Assembly (NCBI GenBank): GCA_028716365.1
Contig: JAQUPZ010000012.1
Coordinates: 84,104-148,103 of the forward strand
Source of the DNA: Kiritimatiellia bacterium
GTDB lineage: Bacteria > Verrucomicrobiota > Kiritimatiellia > UBA8416 > YA12-FULL-48-11
DNA length: 64,000 bases
Direction of reading: 5' to 3'
How positions within the stretch are numbered: the first letter of the stretch is position 1; every line of letters begins with the position of its first letter. Shown piece by piece: positions 33,898 to 41,633 of the stretch. Below the pieces are notes generated by a model. The model had not been told where the DNA came from, did not search any database, and saw only the letters and a list, made by a program, of their open reading frames with translations. The translations under genes were made by a program, and so were the position numbers.

Positions 33898-34593
33898 ATG
33901 AAAAGAGTTTTCAATCGTATTCGTCGTGTATTGGCTCCATCCAGGCATGAACGTGCCGTCCGGAGATATTTTGCCGATGGTGGCGATTACAGGTTCCGTT
34001 TTTCTTATGACCTGGGACCGGATGCCCTGGTTCTGGACTTGGGCGGATATCAGGGGCAATGGGCAAGTGACATATTCGCGCGATACTTGTGCAGAATAGA
34101 GGTTTTTGAGCCTGTCCCCGAATTCGCCGAGAAAATCCGGGAACGGTTCAGGCGTAATGGGAAAATAAGGGTGCATGAATTTGCGCTAGGTGGTTCGTCC
34201 AGAAAAGACGTTATCAAGATCAATGCCGACGGAAGTTCCCTTTTCGCGTCGGCCGATAAGACCGCGACTGTTGAGGTGGTTGATATATCGGAATGGCTTG
34301 AGAAAGAGGGAGTGCGTAAGGTGGATTTAATGAAGATCAATGTAGAAGGTGCTGAATACGAATTGATCGAAAGGCTAATCGAAACCCGCATGATCAGAAT
34401 AGTTAACCATTTGCAGGTACAATTCCATGATGTTGTTCCGGACGCCGAGACGAGGATGAAGACCATACTTGCGGCCCTGGAAAAAACGCACTATCCGACG
34501 TATCAATTCAAGTTTGTGTGGGAGAACTGGACGAGAAAACCCGGTATTACCGGGTTGGGAAGGAACGTTGATGACGCTGATAGCCAGGCTTAG
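33898..34593 (+). CDS. FkbM-family methyltransferase
   Basis: The 231-residue protein has the FkbM pattern: LDLGGYQGQWASDIFARY (SAM motif I), EVFEPVPEFAEKI, ALGGSSRK, VVDISEWLEKEG, VDLMKINVEGAEYELIE. FkbM enzymes O-methylate hydroxyls of sugars or polyketides, consistent with a methylated surface sugar. The stop (34593) lies 23 bases inside the following GT11 gene, whose RBS is within the end of this gene, so translation is coupled. Confidence 0.88.
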   Translation: MKRVFNRIRRVLAPSRHERAVRRYFADGGDYRFRFSYDLGPDALVLDLGGYQGQWASDIFARYLCRIEVFEPVPEFAEKIRERFRRNGKIRVHEFALGGSSRKDVIKINADGSSLFASADKTATVEVVDISEWLEKEGVRKVDLMKINVEGAEYELIERLIETRMIRIVNHLQVQFHDVVPDAETRMKTILAALEKTHYPTYQFKFVWENWTRKPGITGLGRNVDDADSQA

Positions 34594-35458
34594 CGGCGGG
34601 CTGGGCAACCAGTTGTTTCAGTATGCTGCGGCAAAGAGAGTTGCAATTCATACTGGAATGACTTTTAAGTTGGACGTTATTTCTGGTTTCAAACATGATA
34701 GTGTGTATGCGCGGAAGTACCTGCTAGATAATTTCGCCATAACCGCTACCAAAGCTTCTCGTTTGGAGTCGTTTGATTTTCCAGGATCAAGAACTCTGCG
34801 ATCTGGTTTGCGTTGGATTAATCGCTATCTTCCATTAGGGTTCTACATGGAAGAGCCTGGGTTTATGGAACCGAACCAGAAATTTGACGAGTCTGTGCTT
34901 GCCGTAGGGAAACACAAGTTGCTTTTCATGGAGGGGAACTGGCAGAGTGAGAAGTATTTCAAGGATGTGGTTTCTGTTATCAGGAAAGAATTCGAACTTG
35001 TTACACCTCTTGATGTAGAAACACTCCGCGAAGCCGATATCATACGAAGCGTCAATGCTGTTGGAGTGGGAGTCCGGAGTTATGCCGAGGTGCCTGCTTA
35101 TGCGCGGCATTTCCACAAGCCTATAGGGGTGGAATATTACGCGCGGGCCATTTCCAGAATCCTGAAAAGCACGCCGGATGCGCATTTTTTTATATTCTGT
35201 GACAACGAAACAGCGGCAGGAAAATTGATCCCAACGGATATACAGGTAACCTACGTAAGGTCAAGGAGTGATGATAAGGCTTTTCAGAAGTTATGGCTCA
35301 TGACTCTTTGTAAACATTTTATTATTTCGAACAGTTCTTTCGACTGGTGGGGTGCGTGGCTTAGTTCAGCTCTTAACAAAGTGGTTATTGCTCCGGCTAG
35401 GTACACGAATAACGAGGACATGATTCCGGCTGATTGGTTGAAAATTGCGCCGGATTGA
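34571..35458 (+). CDS. Glycosyltransferase family 11 (fucosyltransferase-like), motif-variant
   Basis: The protein (295 aa; ATG with GGAAGGAAC upstream) has the GT11 alpha-1,2-fucosyltransferase N-terminus RLSGGLGNQLFQYAAAKRVA (about residues 6-25) and the C-terminal block IISNSSFDWWGAWL (251-264). The conserved GDP-fucose contact motif HxRRGDY of GT11 is replaced by GVGVRSYAEVP (165-175), so the histidine, the second arginine and the aspartate are absent. A different donor is possible; GDP-L-galactose, the product expected from the 23.4-kb epimerase, is C6-hydroxylated fucose and is an attractive candidate. No GDP-fucose synthesis genes are in the window. Confidence 0.84.
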   Translation: MTLIARLSGGLGNQLFQYAAAKRVAIHTGMTFKLDVISGFKHDSVYARKYLLDNFAITATKASRLESFDFPGSRTLRSGLRWINRYLPLGFYMEEPGFMEPNQKFDESVLAVGKHKLLFMEGNWQSEKYFKDVVSVIRKEFELVTPLDVETLREADIIRSVNAVGVGVRSYAEVPAYARHFHKPIGVEYYARAISRILKSTPDAHFFIFCDNETAAGKLIPTDIQVTYVRSRSDDKAFQKLWLMTLCKHFIISNSSFDWWGAWLSSALNKVVIAPARYTNNEDMIPADWLKIAPD

Positions 35459-35516
35459 TAAGATAACTGTGCTGGAAGATCGCTTAATAACACATGATAT
35501 AGGGCGGGAATAGTTA

Positions 35517-36165
35517 ATATGTGGAATTGCCGAAATTGTTTCTTCTCAAATCTTTCCACTAGAAGGTCTGATCGGAAAAATTGCGGAACTTTTTTTCGTA
35601 TTGTCATCTTGGACATTGGAAGCTGAGCGTTATTGACCTGAAACTGGTCAACATCCGATGGCAGAGGAATCCAAGCGTTGTTGGCTTTTTTTAACGAAGA
35701 GATTTTCAACTACCCCGAACTTCGGACGGAGCTTGGAACAAAGGTTGGACTTTTCGGACTACTTTGAATACGGAAATGTTGCTGAAGGCTTTTCTTGAAA
35801 AGCGTGCGAGTGAAGATGAAACTGCTGTGGACAAACAGCAGGCCATCTGGATTGTCTTTTAGGCTTTCGTGTTTTTCAAGCCATTTATCTGGAATAATGG
35901 TCCGATTTTCTGGATGATCGGGGATGTGAATCTTAACTATCTCTCTTCCTTGAAGGGGTTGGTAGGGATACAGGTAAAGCGGCTTTTCTTGGGGTTAATA
36001 ACGCATGCAGCACGATGGGAGTTTGATTTTTGTCCAGTCCTTTGGTGAATGGCCGGATATCTCTGACCTTAACGTGTTCCAAGTTAAGGACTGTATGGCG
36101 TGGTTTTGCTGCGAATTCTTCGTAATTGATACTCTACATTTATCAGTGCAAGTATTGTCACGAAA
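35517..36165 (+). pseudogene. Decayed asnB remnant (asparagine-synthetase-like amidotransferase)
   Basis: This gene-free stretch is a broken copy of the intact asnB at 37583. The copy starts with TGTGGAATTGCCGAAATTGT (35520), like the CGIVGIV codons, and shares TGTCATCTTGG (35602; intact 37706), GGACTTTTCGGACT (35747; intact 37854) and ATACGGAA with the intact gene, and the reading GEIFNYRELR survives as EEIFNYPELR. The 5' piece covers residues about 1-145 with frameshifts and stops. It then appears joined to the 3' end: GATACAGGTA (35967; intact 39217), AATGGCC (36048; intact 39351) and a Cys/Trp-rich C-terminal tail. About 1.2 kb is missing from the middle. The 5' match is strong; the 3' match is weaker. 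Confidence 0.75.
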
Positions 36166-36187
36166 ATTGAAACGATAACCACCGATA

Positions 36188-37420
36188 GTGGCTATGGAAT
36201 CAAAAAGAAATAGTTCCGGCACAATGTTTATGGCACGAATACATTTTCTGTTTAAGGTGACCACGCTAATCCTCGCCTGTGAACTGGTCTCGTTCCTCGT
36301 CCTGTCCTTTGATAAACGTTTTGGTGAATGGTTAGTCGATCGCAAGCGCGGACCTTTTGCTGCCGAAATAGCTGGACGTACTGGAACTGATTACGAAAAG
36401 CTCCGTCGTGAAATGGCGGTGATCTACCACGAGAGGATAGTCTACCACCCTTACCGTTGGTACTATCCATGTCCGAACTTTCGAGGCAAGTACGTTACAA
36501 CCGATGATGCCGGCTTCAGGATCGACCGCAGCAGCATCTCGGAAAAAACAGATAAAATTGCATTTTTCGGTGGATCAACAATGTTCTCTACCACGACTAG
36601 GCAGGAGGCGGATATTCCATCGCTCCTGAATGCTAAACTCGACCGGTCTAAAGTCGAAGCGATGAATTTTGGAGTTGGCGGATACTCATCCACAGCCGAG
36701 CTGATGACATTCATTGAGGTCCTGCGCCGCGACCATATTCGCGTTGCGGTGTTCTATGATGGCGTTAATGAATACAGCCGTTATCTGGAAAAGATTCAGG
36801 ACAAAATAGATGCCCCGTGCTTCTTAACTATGGGTTACTATTATCCGGCCTGTTCGGTACTTGCAATGGAATCGGTAATCGAAAACCACAAGAACGAAAT
36901 GCGATTTGCCTGCAGACCTTATACCATCAGACTTCTCATCAGAGTTGCTAATGTGCTTCGAAACCGGATTGTCACTGTTAAGGTTAACACGGAAAACGAA
37001 ATCAATGACAAAAACTTGGCGGATCATGCCGATCGTATAGTCAAAATATACCTGCAGAACATGAAGGATATAAATACGCTGGCAAATGCACATGGGATAA
37101 CTACCGTATTTTTCTGGCAGCCTGACATTTTCACAACGGAAGGAAAAACATTTACTGATTATGAACAAGGTATCAAGTCTGAAAATTTGTTTCTTCAGAG
37201 GTTGGTTCCGGCAGTTCGTCATAGGATCAAGAATTGTGCCGAGCTGAAGAATTACTTTTTCTTTGATATAGCCGATACGTTGAATGGTCTGAATAGTAAG
37301 AACCACTTTTTTGATTATTGTCATGTATCAGAAGAAGGGAACATGCTGATTACAGCCCGCATCGAGAAGTCGCTTCGCAACGTATTGCCTTCATATTACT
37401 GGAAGCCCAGTTTGCCGTAA
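36188..37420 (+). CDS. Membrane-anchored SGNH hydrolase-like protein (second copy)
   Basis: The 410-residue protein has an N-terminal membrane helix (about residues 18-42) and an SGNH-like domain with IAFFGGSTMFST (block I, GGST for GDS), NFGVGGYSSTAE (block II), FYDGVNEYSR (block III, Asn) and FDYCHVSEEGNMLI (block V, Asp-xx-His). The nucleophilic serine S in GGST is retained. It is likely a periplasmic acyl transferase or esterase. It is flanked on the left by the decayed asnB and on the right by the intact asnB, so it may have arrived with, or been framed by, that duplication. The true start may be an internal Met. Confidence 0.78.
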   Translation: MAMESKRNSSGTMFMARIHFLFKVTTLILACELVSFLVLSFDKRFGEWLVDRKRGPFAAEIAGRTGTDYEKLRREMAVIYHERIVYHPYRWYYPCPNFRGKYVTTDDAGFRIDRSSISEKTDKIAFFGGSTMFSTTTRQEADIPSLLNAKLDRSKVEAMNFGVGGYSSTAELMTFIEVLRRDHIRVAVFYDGVNEYSRYLEKIQDKIDAPCFLTMGYYYPACSVLAMESVIENHKNEMRFACRPYTIRLLIRVANVLRNRIVTVKVNTENEINDKNLADHADRIVKIYLQNMKDINTLANAHGITTVFFWQPDIFTTEGKTFTDYEQGIKSENLFLQRLVPAVRHRIKNCAELKNYFFFDIADTLNGLNSKNHFFDYCHVSEEGNMLITARIEKSLRNVLPSYYWKPSLP

Positions 37421-37462
37421 TCCCGATGTTTTATGGAGGCAGGGAATTATCGCTGTATGTTT

Positions 37463-37479
37463 TGACTCCACCGGAGTCA
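37463..37479 (+). other. Inverted repeat in the gap before asnB
   Basis: TGACTCC-ACC-GGAGTCA is a perfect 7-bp stem, and AGGAT-ATG-ATCCT follows at 37498-37510. Neither has a U run. The 162-bp gap holds no other feature I can identify. The stems could be a weak or decayed terminator or a regulatory hairpin. Confidence 0.4.
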
Positions 37480-37582
37480 CGAACACACGACACCTAAAGG
37501 ATATGATCCTCTGAGCGGTGGATAGATCTTGATGCATGATCAGGCTAATTTAGTTCTCATCTGAATTCTTTGGAAATCAGGT

Positions 37583-39445
37583 ATGTGTGGAATCGTGGGC
37601 ATAGTTTCACGGAATGTTATTCAGCGGGATGGCCGAATTGACCGTATGACGGAATGTCTGCGGCATCGAGGTCCTGATGATATGCATATTGCTTTTCTGC
37701 CAGAGTGTCATCTTGGTCATTGTCGCTTAAGCGTGATTGATATTGCTGGCGGCAAACAGCCGATGTCCGATGAAACCAGACGTTACTGGATTGTGTTCAA
37801 TGGTGAGATCTTTAACTATCGCGAACTAAGGGAGGTTTTGAAAGAGAAGGGATGGACTTTTCGGACTGAATCGGATACGGAAGTTCTTCTCAGGGCCTGT
37901 CAGGAATACGGGGATGAGACACCTTTGCATCTTAATGGTCAATTTGCGTTTGCTTTCTGGGACAATAAAAAGAAAAATCTGTTTGCTGCCAGGGATCGGA
38001 TGGGTGAAAAACCATTCTACTGGGCTATGAACGGTAGAAATGATTTTATTTTTGCCTCGGAAATAAAAGCATTGCTGATGGATAGTTTCTTGAGGCCAAG
38101 CCTGAATGAATTGGCCCTAAATGATTACATGTCGTTAAACTATATCTCTCCAGATCAAACAATTTATGAAGAAGTTCGCACGTTACAGCCTGGGCACGTT
38201 CTTAGATTCGAAAATGGTCATGTAAGGGAGTGGTGTTACTGGCAACCACAATATTCCGTTATGGCAGATATTTCTCTTGATGAAGCTGTGAATAGGTGCC
38301 GAAGTCTCATCGAGCAGGCTGTTAAACGGCAAATGGTTGCCGATGTTTCTGTGGGAGCGTTTCTAAGTGGTGGACTGGACTCAAGTACCATTGTAGCGCT
38401 TATGTCGAAACATGCAAAAGGACCTGTTAAGACCTTTTCTGTTGGCTTTGGTAAAATTATTAATGAACTGCCATGGGCGAATATCATTGCTAAACGTTAC
38501 AAGACTGAACATCACGAGATTCAGATGGATATTCCGGTCGGAGAAATGTTGGAGAAAATGGTAGATGTTTATGACGAACCGTTTGCCGATTCTTCTAATA
38601 TTCCTACGTTCCTGATTTCTCAGTTTGCCAGCAAAGAAGTGAAGGTGGTCTTGTCCGGGGATGGTGGTGATGAAATTTTCGGCGGATATGAGTGGTATTC
38701 TCATTTGCTAAATTCTGAAAAATTGGAATCCAGCGAGATTTCTTCTCTGCTTCGTCTGGCTGTTATAAAAAACATTCTTAGGGTCCTTGCAAAGTTTGGT
38801 GTTCCCTGTAAAGCGGCAAGAGATCAGGCTTCTTTGGTACATTATTACGGGAGTATCCACCATAATTTTACAAGGCCGATAGATCGTCATTTGGCTTTTC
38901 TAACTGGAATTAATCGTGCTGATGATTATCGTGAAGGATTAAACAGAATTGATTCCTTAAGGAAAACATTTTGTCCTGTTGAAGATTCTGGTGGAGTGGA
39001 TCAGGCGATATCATTTGATATAAATTGCTATCTGCCTGGGGACATACTGGTGAAAGTGGATCGAGCTGCAATGGCCAATGGATTGGAGGTCAGAGCGCCA
39101 TTTCTGGATGTTGACTTGGTCGAATTCTTGTTGGCGATTCCATGGAAATTACGATTCAAACACATGGAATTAAAATATCTGTTGAGAAATGCATGTCAGG
39201 ATTTATGGCCGTCCGAGATACAGGTACGGTCCAAGCAAGGATTTGGAGCTCCTGTCCGAGAATGGCTTGAGAGAGGGGATGTTAAGGAAATACGCCAACG
39301 TATTTTTGCGCGTAACAGTTCATTGTCGTATTTATTTCCAAACGCGAATAAATGGCCTCATGGCCGGAATCCACAACGCTGTTGGGCGCTGTTGTGTTTT
39401 GGTCTTTGGCTGGAGAAGCATGATACATGTCTTCGTCACCTTTAG
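37583..39445 (+). CDS. asnB: AsnB-like glutamine amidotransferase (asparagine synthetase type)
   Basis: The protein (620 aa) has the N-terminal glutaminase with catalytic C2 (MCGIVGIV), LRHRGPDD, LGHCRLSVIDI and VFNGEIFNYRELR, followed by the synthetase domain with the PP-loop SGGLDSSTIVALM and the DGGDEIFGGYEWY and PFLDVDLVEF segments. It could make asparagine, but in a polysaccharide locus WbpS-type AsnB homologues amidate uronic acids of the glycan. The UDP-HexNAc dehydrogenase at 27.2 kb provides a substrate class. The RBS is weak (AGGT). The end overlaps the next glycosyltransferase by 19 bases. A decayed copy lies about 1.4 kb upstream. Confidence 0.9.
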   Translation: MCGIVGIVSRNVIQRDGRIDRMTECLRHRGPDDMHIAFLPECHLGHCRLSVIDIAGGKQPMSDETRRYWIVFNGEIFNYRELREVLKEKGWTFRTESDTEVLLRACQEYGDETPLHLNGQFAFAFWDNKKKNLFAARDRMGEKPFYWAMNGRNDFIFASEIKALLMDSFLRPSLNELALNDYMSLNYISPDQTIYEEVRTLQPGHVLRFENGHVREWCYWQPQYSVMADISLDEAVNRCRSLIEQAVKRQMVADVSVGAFLSGGLDSSTIVALMSKHAKGPVKTFSVGFGKIINELPWANIIAKRYKTEHHEIQMDIPVGEMLEKMVDVYDEPFADSSNIPTFLISQFASKEVKVVLSGDGGDEIFGGYEWYSHLLNSEKLESSEISSLLRLAVIKNILRVLAKFGVPCKAARDQASLVHYYGSIHHNFTRPIDRHLAFLTGINRADDYREGLNRIDSLRKTFCPVEDSGGVDQAISFDINCYLPGDILVKVDRAAMANGLEVRAPFLDVDLVEFLLAIPWKLRFKHMELKYLLRNACQDLWPSEIQVRSKQGFGAPVREWLERGDVKEIRQRIFARNSSLSYLFPNANKWPHGRNPQRCWALLCFGLWLEKHDTCLRHL

Positions 39446-40482
39446 TATCGGTCTTGATGGCGGTTCATAACGAGGATGCTTTTCTTGAAGCTTCAATTGC
39501 CAGTATTCTTAAACAAACATTTGGTGATTATGAGTTTATAATAGTGGATGACGCATCATCGAATGAACGTACGAGGAATATTCTGGCAAAACTGAAGGAT
39601 GATAGAGTCAGGTTAATTCGAAATGATGTTAATAGAGGGCTTGCGGTTTCGCTTAACAGGGGATTGGGGCTTGCTTGTGGTAAGTATATTGCCAGAATGG
39701 ATGCCGACGATGTATCGTTATCGGTAAGGTTGGAAACACAGGTTGAATTCCTGGATAGAAATCCGGATGTCGGAATTGTCGGTTCTGCATTTCAGTTAAT
39801 AGATGCTGATGGTCGTAAGGGAAAGTTCAGGTTTTTACCCTTTACAGATACTGGCGTTCGGTGGTTGGGGTTGTTGTGTAATCCTTTCGTGCACTCTACT
39901 GTAATGCTCAGGAAACAGGTGCTTCTTTCGTGTGATCTTAAGTATGATGAAGCCTGCCCTTTGTCTCAAGATTATGAATTGTGGATGCGACTACTAGTCC
40001 ATACAAGAGGAGTCAATATTCAGCGACCGCTCCTAATGTACCGTATTCATGGAGGAAGTATTGGTTCGAACAGGAGGGCAGAACAACTCGCATACCATTT
40101 TGTTACTACTTGTCGAACTATTAAGGAGTTCCTGCCGCATTTTAATGTTTCTGACGAGACGTTGAAAGCGCTGCAGGATATAATGGCTCAAGGGGTATCC
40201 TGGCGTGACCAAAGCGAAAGACGGCGGACGGAACTGGCGATGTCATATCTCGAAATGCTGGAATGTTTTTTGCAGGATTACAGCCAAAGCCAAGGTATAA
40301 CAGAAGCTCGATGTCTGGGTATACGCACGGTGTTAAATGTTTTTGTACTTCCGGCTCCGTATTTCAAAGATTGGATGGTTGTACTCCGGCGGATTCTTGA
40401 AATAGATCCGCATTTGCCCTTTACAATCTTTCGCATTGTTTTCAATTCAGGTGCACGACATTTAAGGGCCTTGTTATCTTAA
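39427..40482 (+). CDS. Glycosyltransferase family 2
   Basis: The protein (351 aa) has the GT-A fold of GT2 enzymes: PLVSVLMAVHNEDAFLEASIASILKQT, EFIIVDDASSNERT and the metal-binding DxD in ARMDADDVS (residues about 90-98). GxxGSAFQLID follows the nucleotide domain. It transfers a hexose or HexNAc to the lipid-linked intermediate at the cytoplasmic membrane face. It overlaps asnB by 19 bases. The linkage and sugar are unknown. Confidence 0.9.
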   Translation: MSSSPLVSVLMAVHNEDAFLEASIASILKQTFGDYEFIIVDDASSNERTRNILAKLKDDRVRLIRNDVNRGLAVSLNRGLGLACGKYIARMDADDVSLSVRLETQVEFLDRNPDVGIVGSAFQLIDADGRKGKFRFLPFTDTGVRWLGLLCNPFVHSTVMLRKQVLLSCDLKYDEACPLSQDYELWMRLLVHTRGVNIQRPLLMYRIHGGSIGSNRRAEQLAYHFVTTCRTIKEFLPHFNVSDETLKALQDIMAQGVSWRDQSERRRTELAMSYLEMLECFLQDYSQSQGITEARCLGIRTVLNVFVLPAPYFKDWMVVLRRILEIDPHLPFTIFRIVFNSGARHLRALLS

Positions 40483-40535
40483 GTTATAGTGAAAGATTTT
40501 GGTCCTGATTTGCAGTCCAATTTAAAAAGATATAA

Positions 40536-41633
40536 ATGATAGCTATTATATCAACGGCTCATGGGCGTGGATCTGGGGCAGAGGTGATATTGGAGTGCCT
40601 GTTGAGGGGCGCTCAGAATTTGTCTATGCCTTTATGTCTTGTTGCACCACCTGATTCGGCTGTTTTTAATGTTGCCACCTGTTTGGGTATAAGGGTTTTA
40701 CCGCTTTTAACGAGTTGTGACCGCTTAATCGAGAATACTTTCTCTGTTTTTCGACTTATGGATAAATTGCGTGATAGCAGACTTGTACATGCCTGGCACG
40801 CACGTGGTTTTGAACAGGCTTGGTGGCTTGGAAGAAAACTTGGTATACCTTCAGTAGGCACATTACACGATCATCCTGCAGCTTCATTTCATGGCCATGT
40901 TCGACGACAAATAATGAAGTCTTCGGCGAATAATCTTCAAGGACTTGTGTGTGTAAGTCAGGCTGTTTTGGAAGTTTGCAAGTCCTTCGGATATAAAGGT
41001 CATCTGACAATAATAAGGAATGGAATTCTTGATCAGGAGAAAAATAATACTTCAACAAAACATCAAAATAAAAGAGTAAATATAGGTTTCTTGGGTATGA
41101 ACGCACCCTTAAAGGGATTTAATGTCGTGGAACAGTGGATTCGGCGAGGAGTCTTGAAAGATATAGAGTGGCATTTTTACGGAGAAATAGCCCCGGTTTT
41201 TGTTGCGAGTCTTAAACAATTAGAACGGGAATTTAATGAAGAAATACTATTTGAAGGCAGAAGATCGACAAAGGAAATATTTTCAAAAATTGACATTCTG
41301 GTACATCCATCGATTGAATTTGATGCTTTCCCTACTGTATTGCTTGAGGCTGCACGTGCAGGAATTCCTTCGATTGCCTGTAATATTGGAGGGGCACCGG
41401 AAATTGTTGATCATGGTCGTACCGGTTTTGTTTTTGATCTTGAAAAGCCGGATGAAGGGTTGAAGTTATTGCAACTTTTGATTTCAGATCGCCTTATGAG
41501 GGAAAATTTTGGTTTAGCGGCAAGGCGTAGATTTGAAGATAAATTCAAAGTGGCTCGAATGGTTGACGAATACAACGGATATTGGCGGGATATTATGAAC
41601 TTACAAAGTAATAAGGGAATAAAATGCCTATAG
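40536..41633 (+). CDS. Glycosyltransferase family 4
   Basis: A 365-residue GT-B enzyme with GRGSGAEVILECLLRGA near the start, VSQAVLEVCKSFGYKGHLTIIRNGI, LGMNAPLKGFNVV and the GT4 donor-binding block DILVHPSIEFDAFPTVLLEAARAGIP (family E-x7-E). It ends 10 bases inside the next gene (overlap 41624-41633), so it belongs to the same operon. The sugar transferred is unknown. Confidence 0.9.
   Translation: MIAIISTAHGRGSGAEVILECLLRGAQNLSMPLCLVAPPDSAVFNVATCLGIRVLPLLTSCDRLIENTFSVFRLMDKLRDSRLVHAWHARGFEQAWWLGRKLGIPSVGTLHDHPAASFHGHVRRQIMKSSANNLQGLVCVSQAVLEVCKSFGYKGHLTIIRNGILDQEKNNTSTKHQNKRVNIGFLGMNAPLKGFNVVEQWIRRGVLKDIEWHFYGEIAPVFVASLKQLEREFNEEILFEGRRSTKEIFSKIDILVHPSIEFDAFPTVLLEAARAGIPSIACNIGGAPEIVDHGRTGFVFDLEKPDEGLKLLQLLISDRLMRENFGLAARRRFEDKFKVARMVDEYNGYWRDIMNLQSNKGIKCL

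Noticed and set aside
35995..36345. 116-codon minus-strand frame before the SGNH gene
   Set aside because: It overlaps the asnB remnant and the real SGNH start, with no RBS or recognisable motif.
37463..37479. Rho-independent terminator before asnB
   Set aside because: The stem is perfect but no U run follows, so it is recorded only as an inverted repeat.
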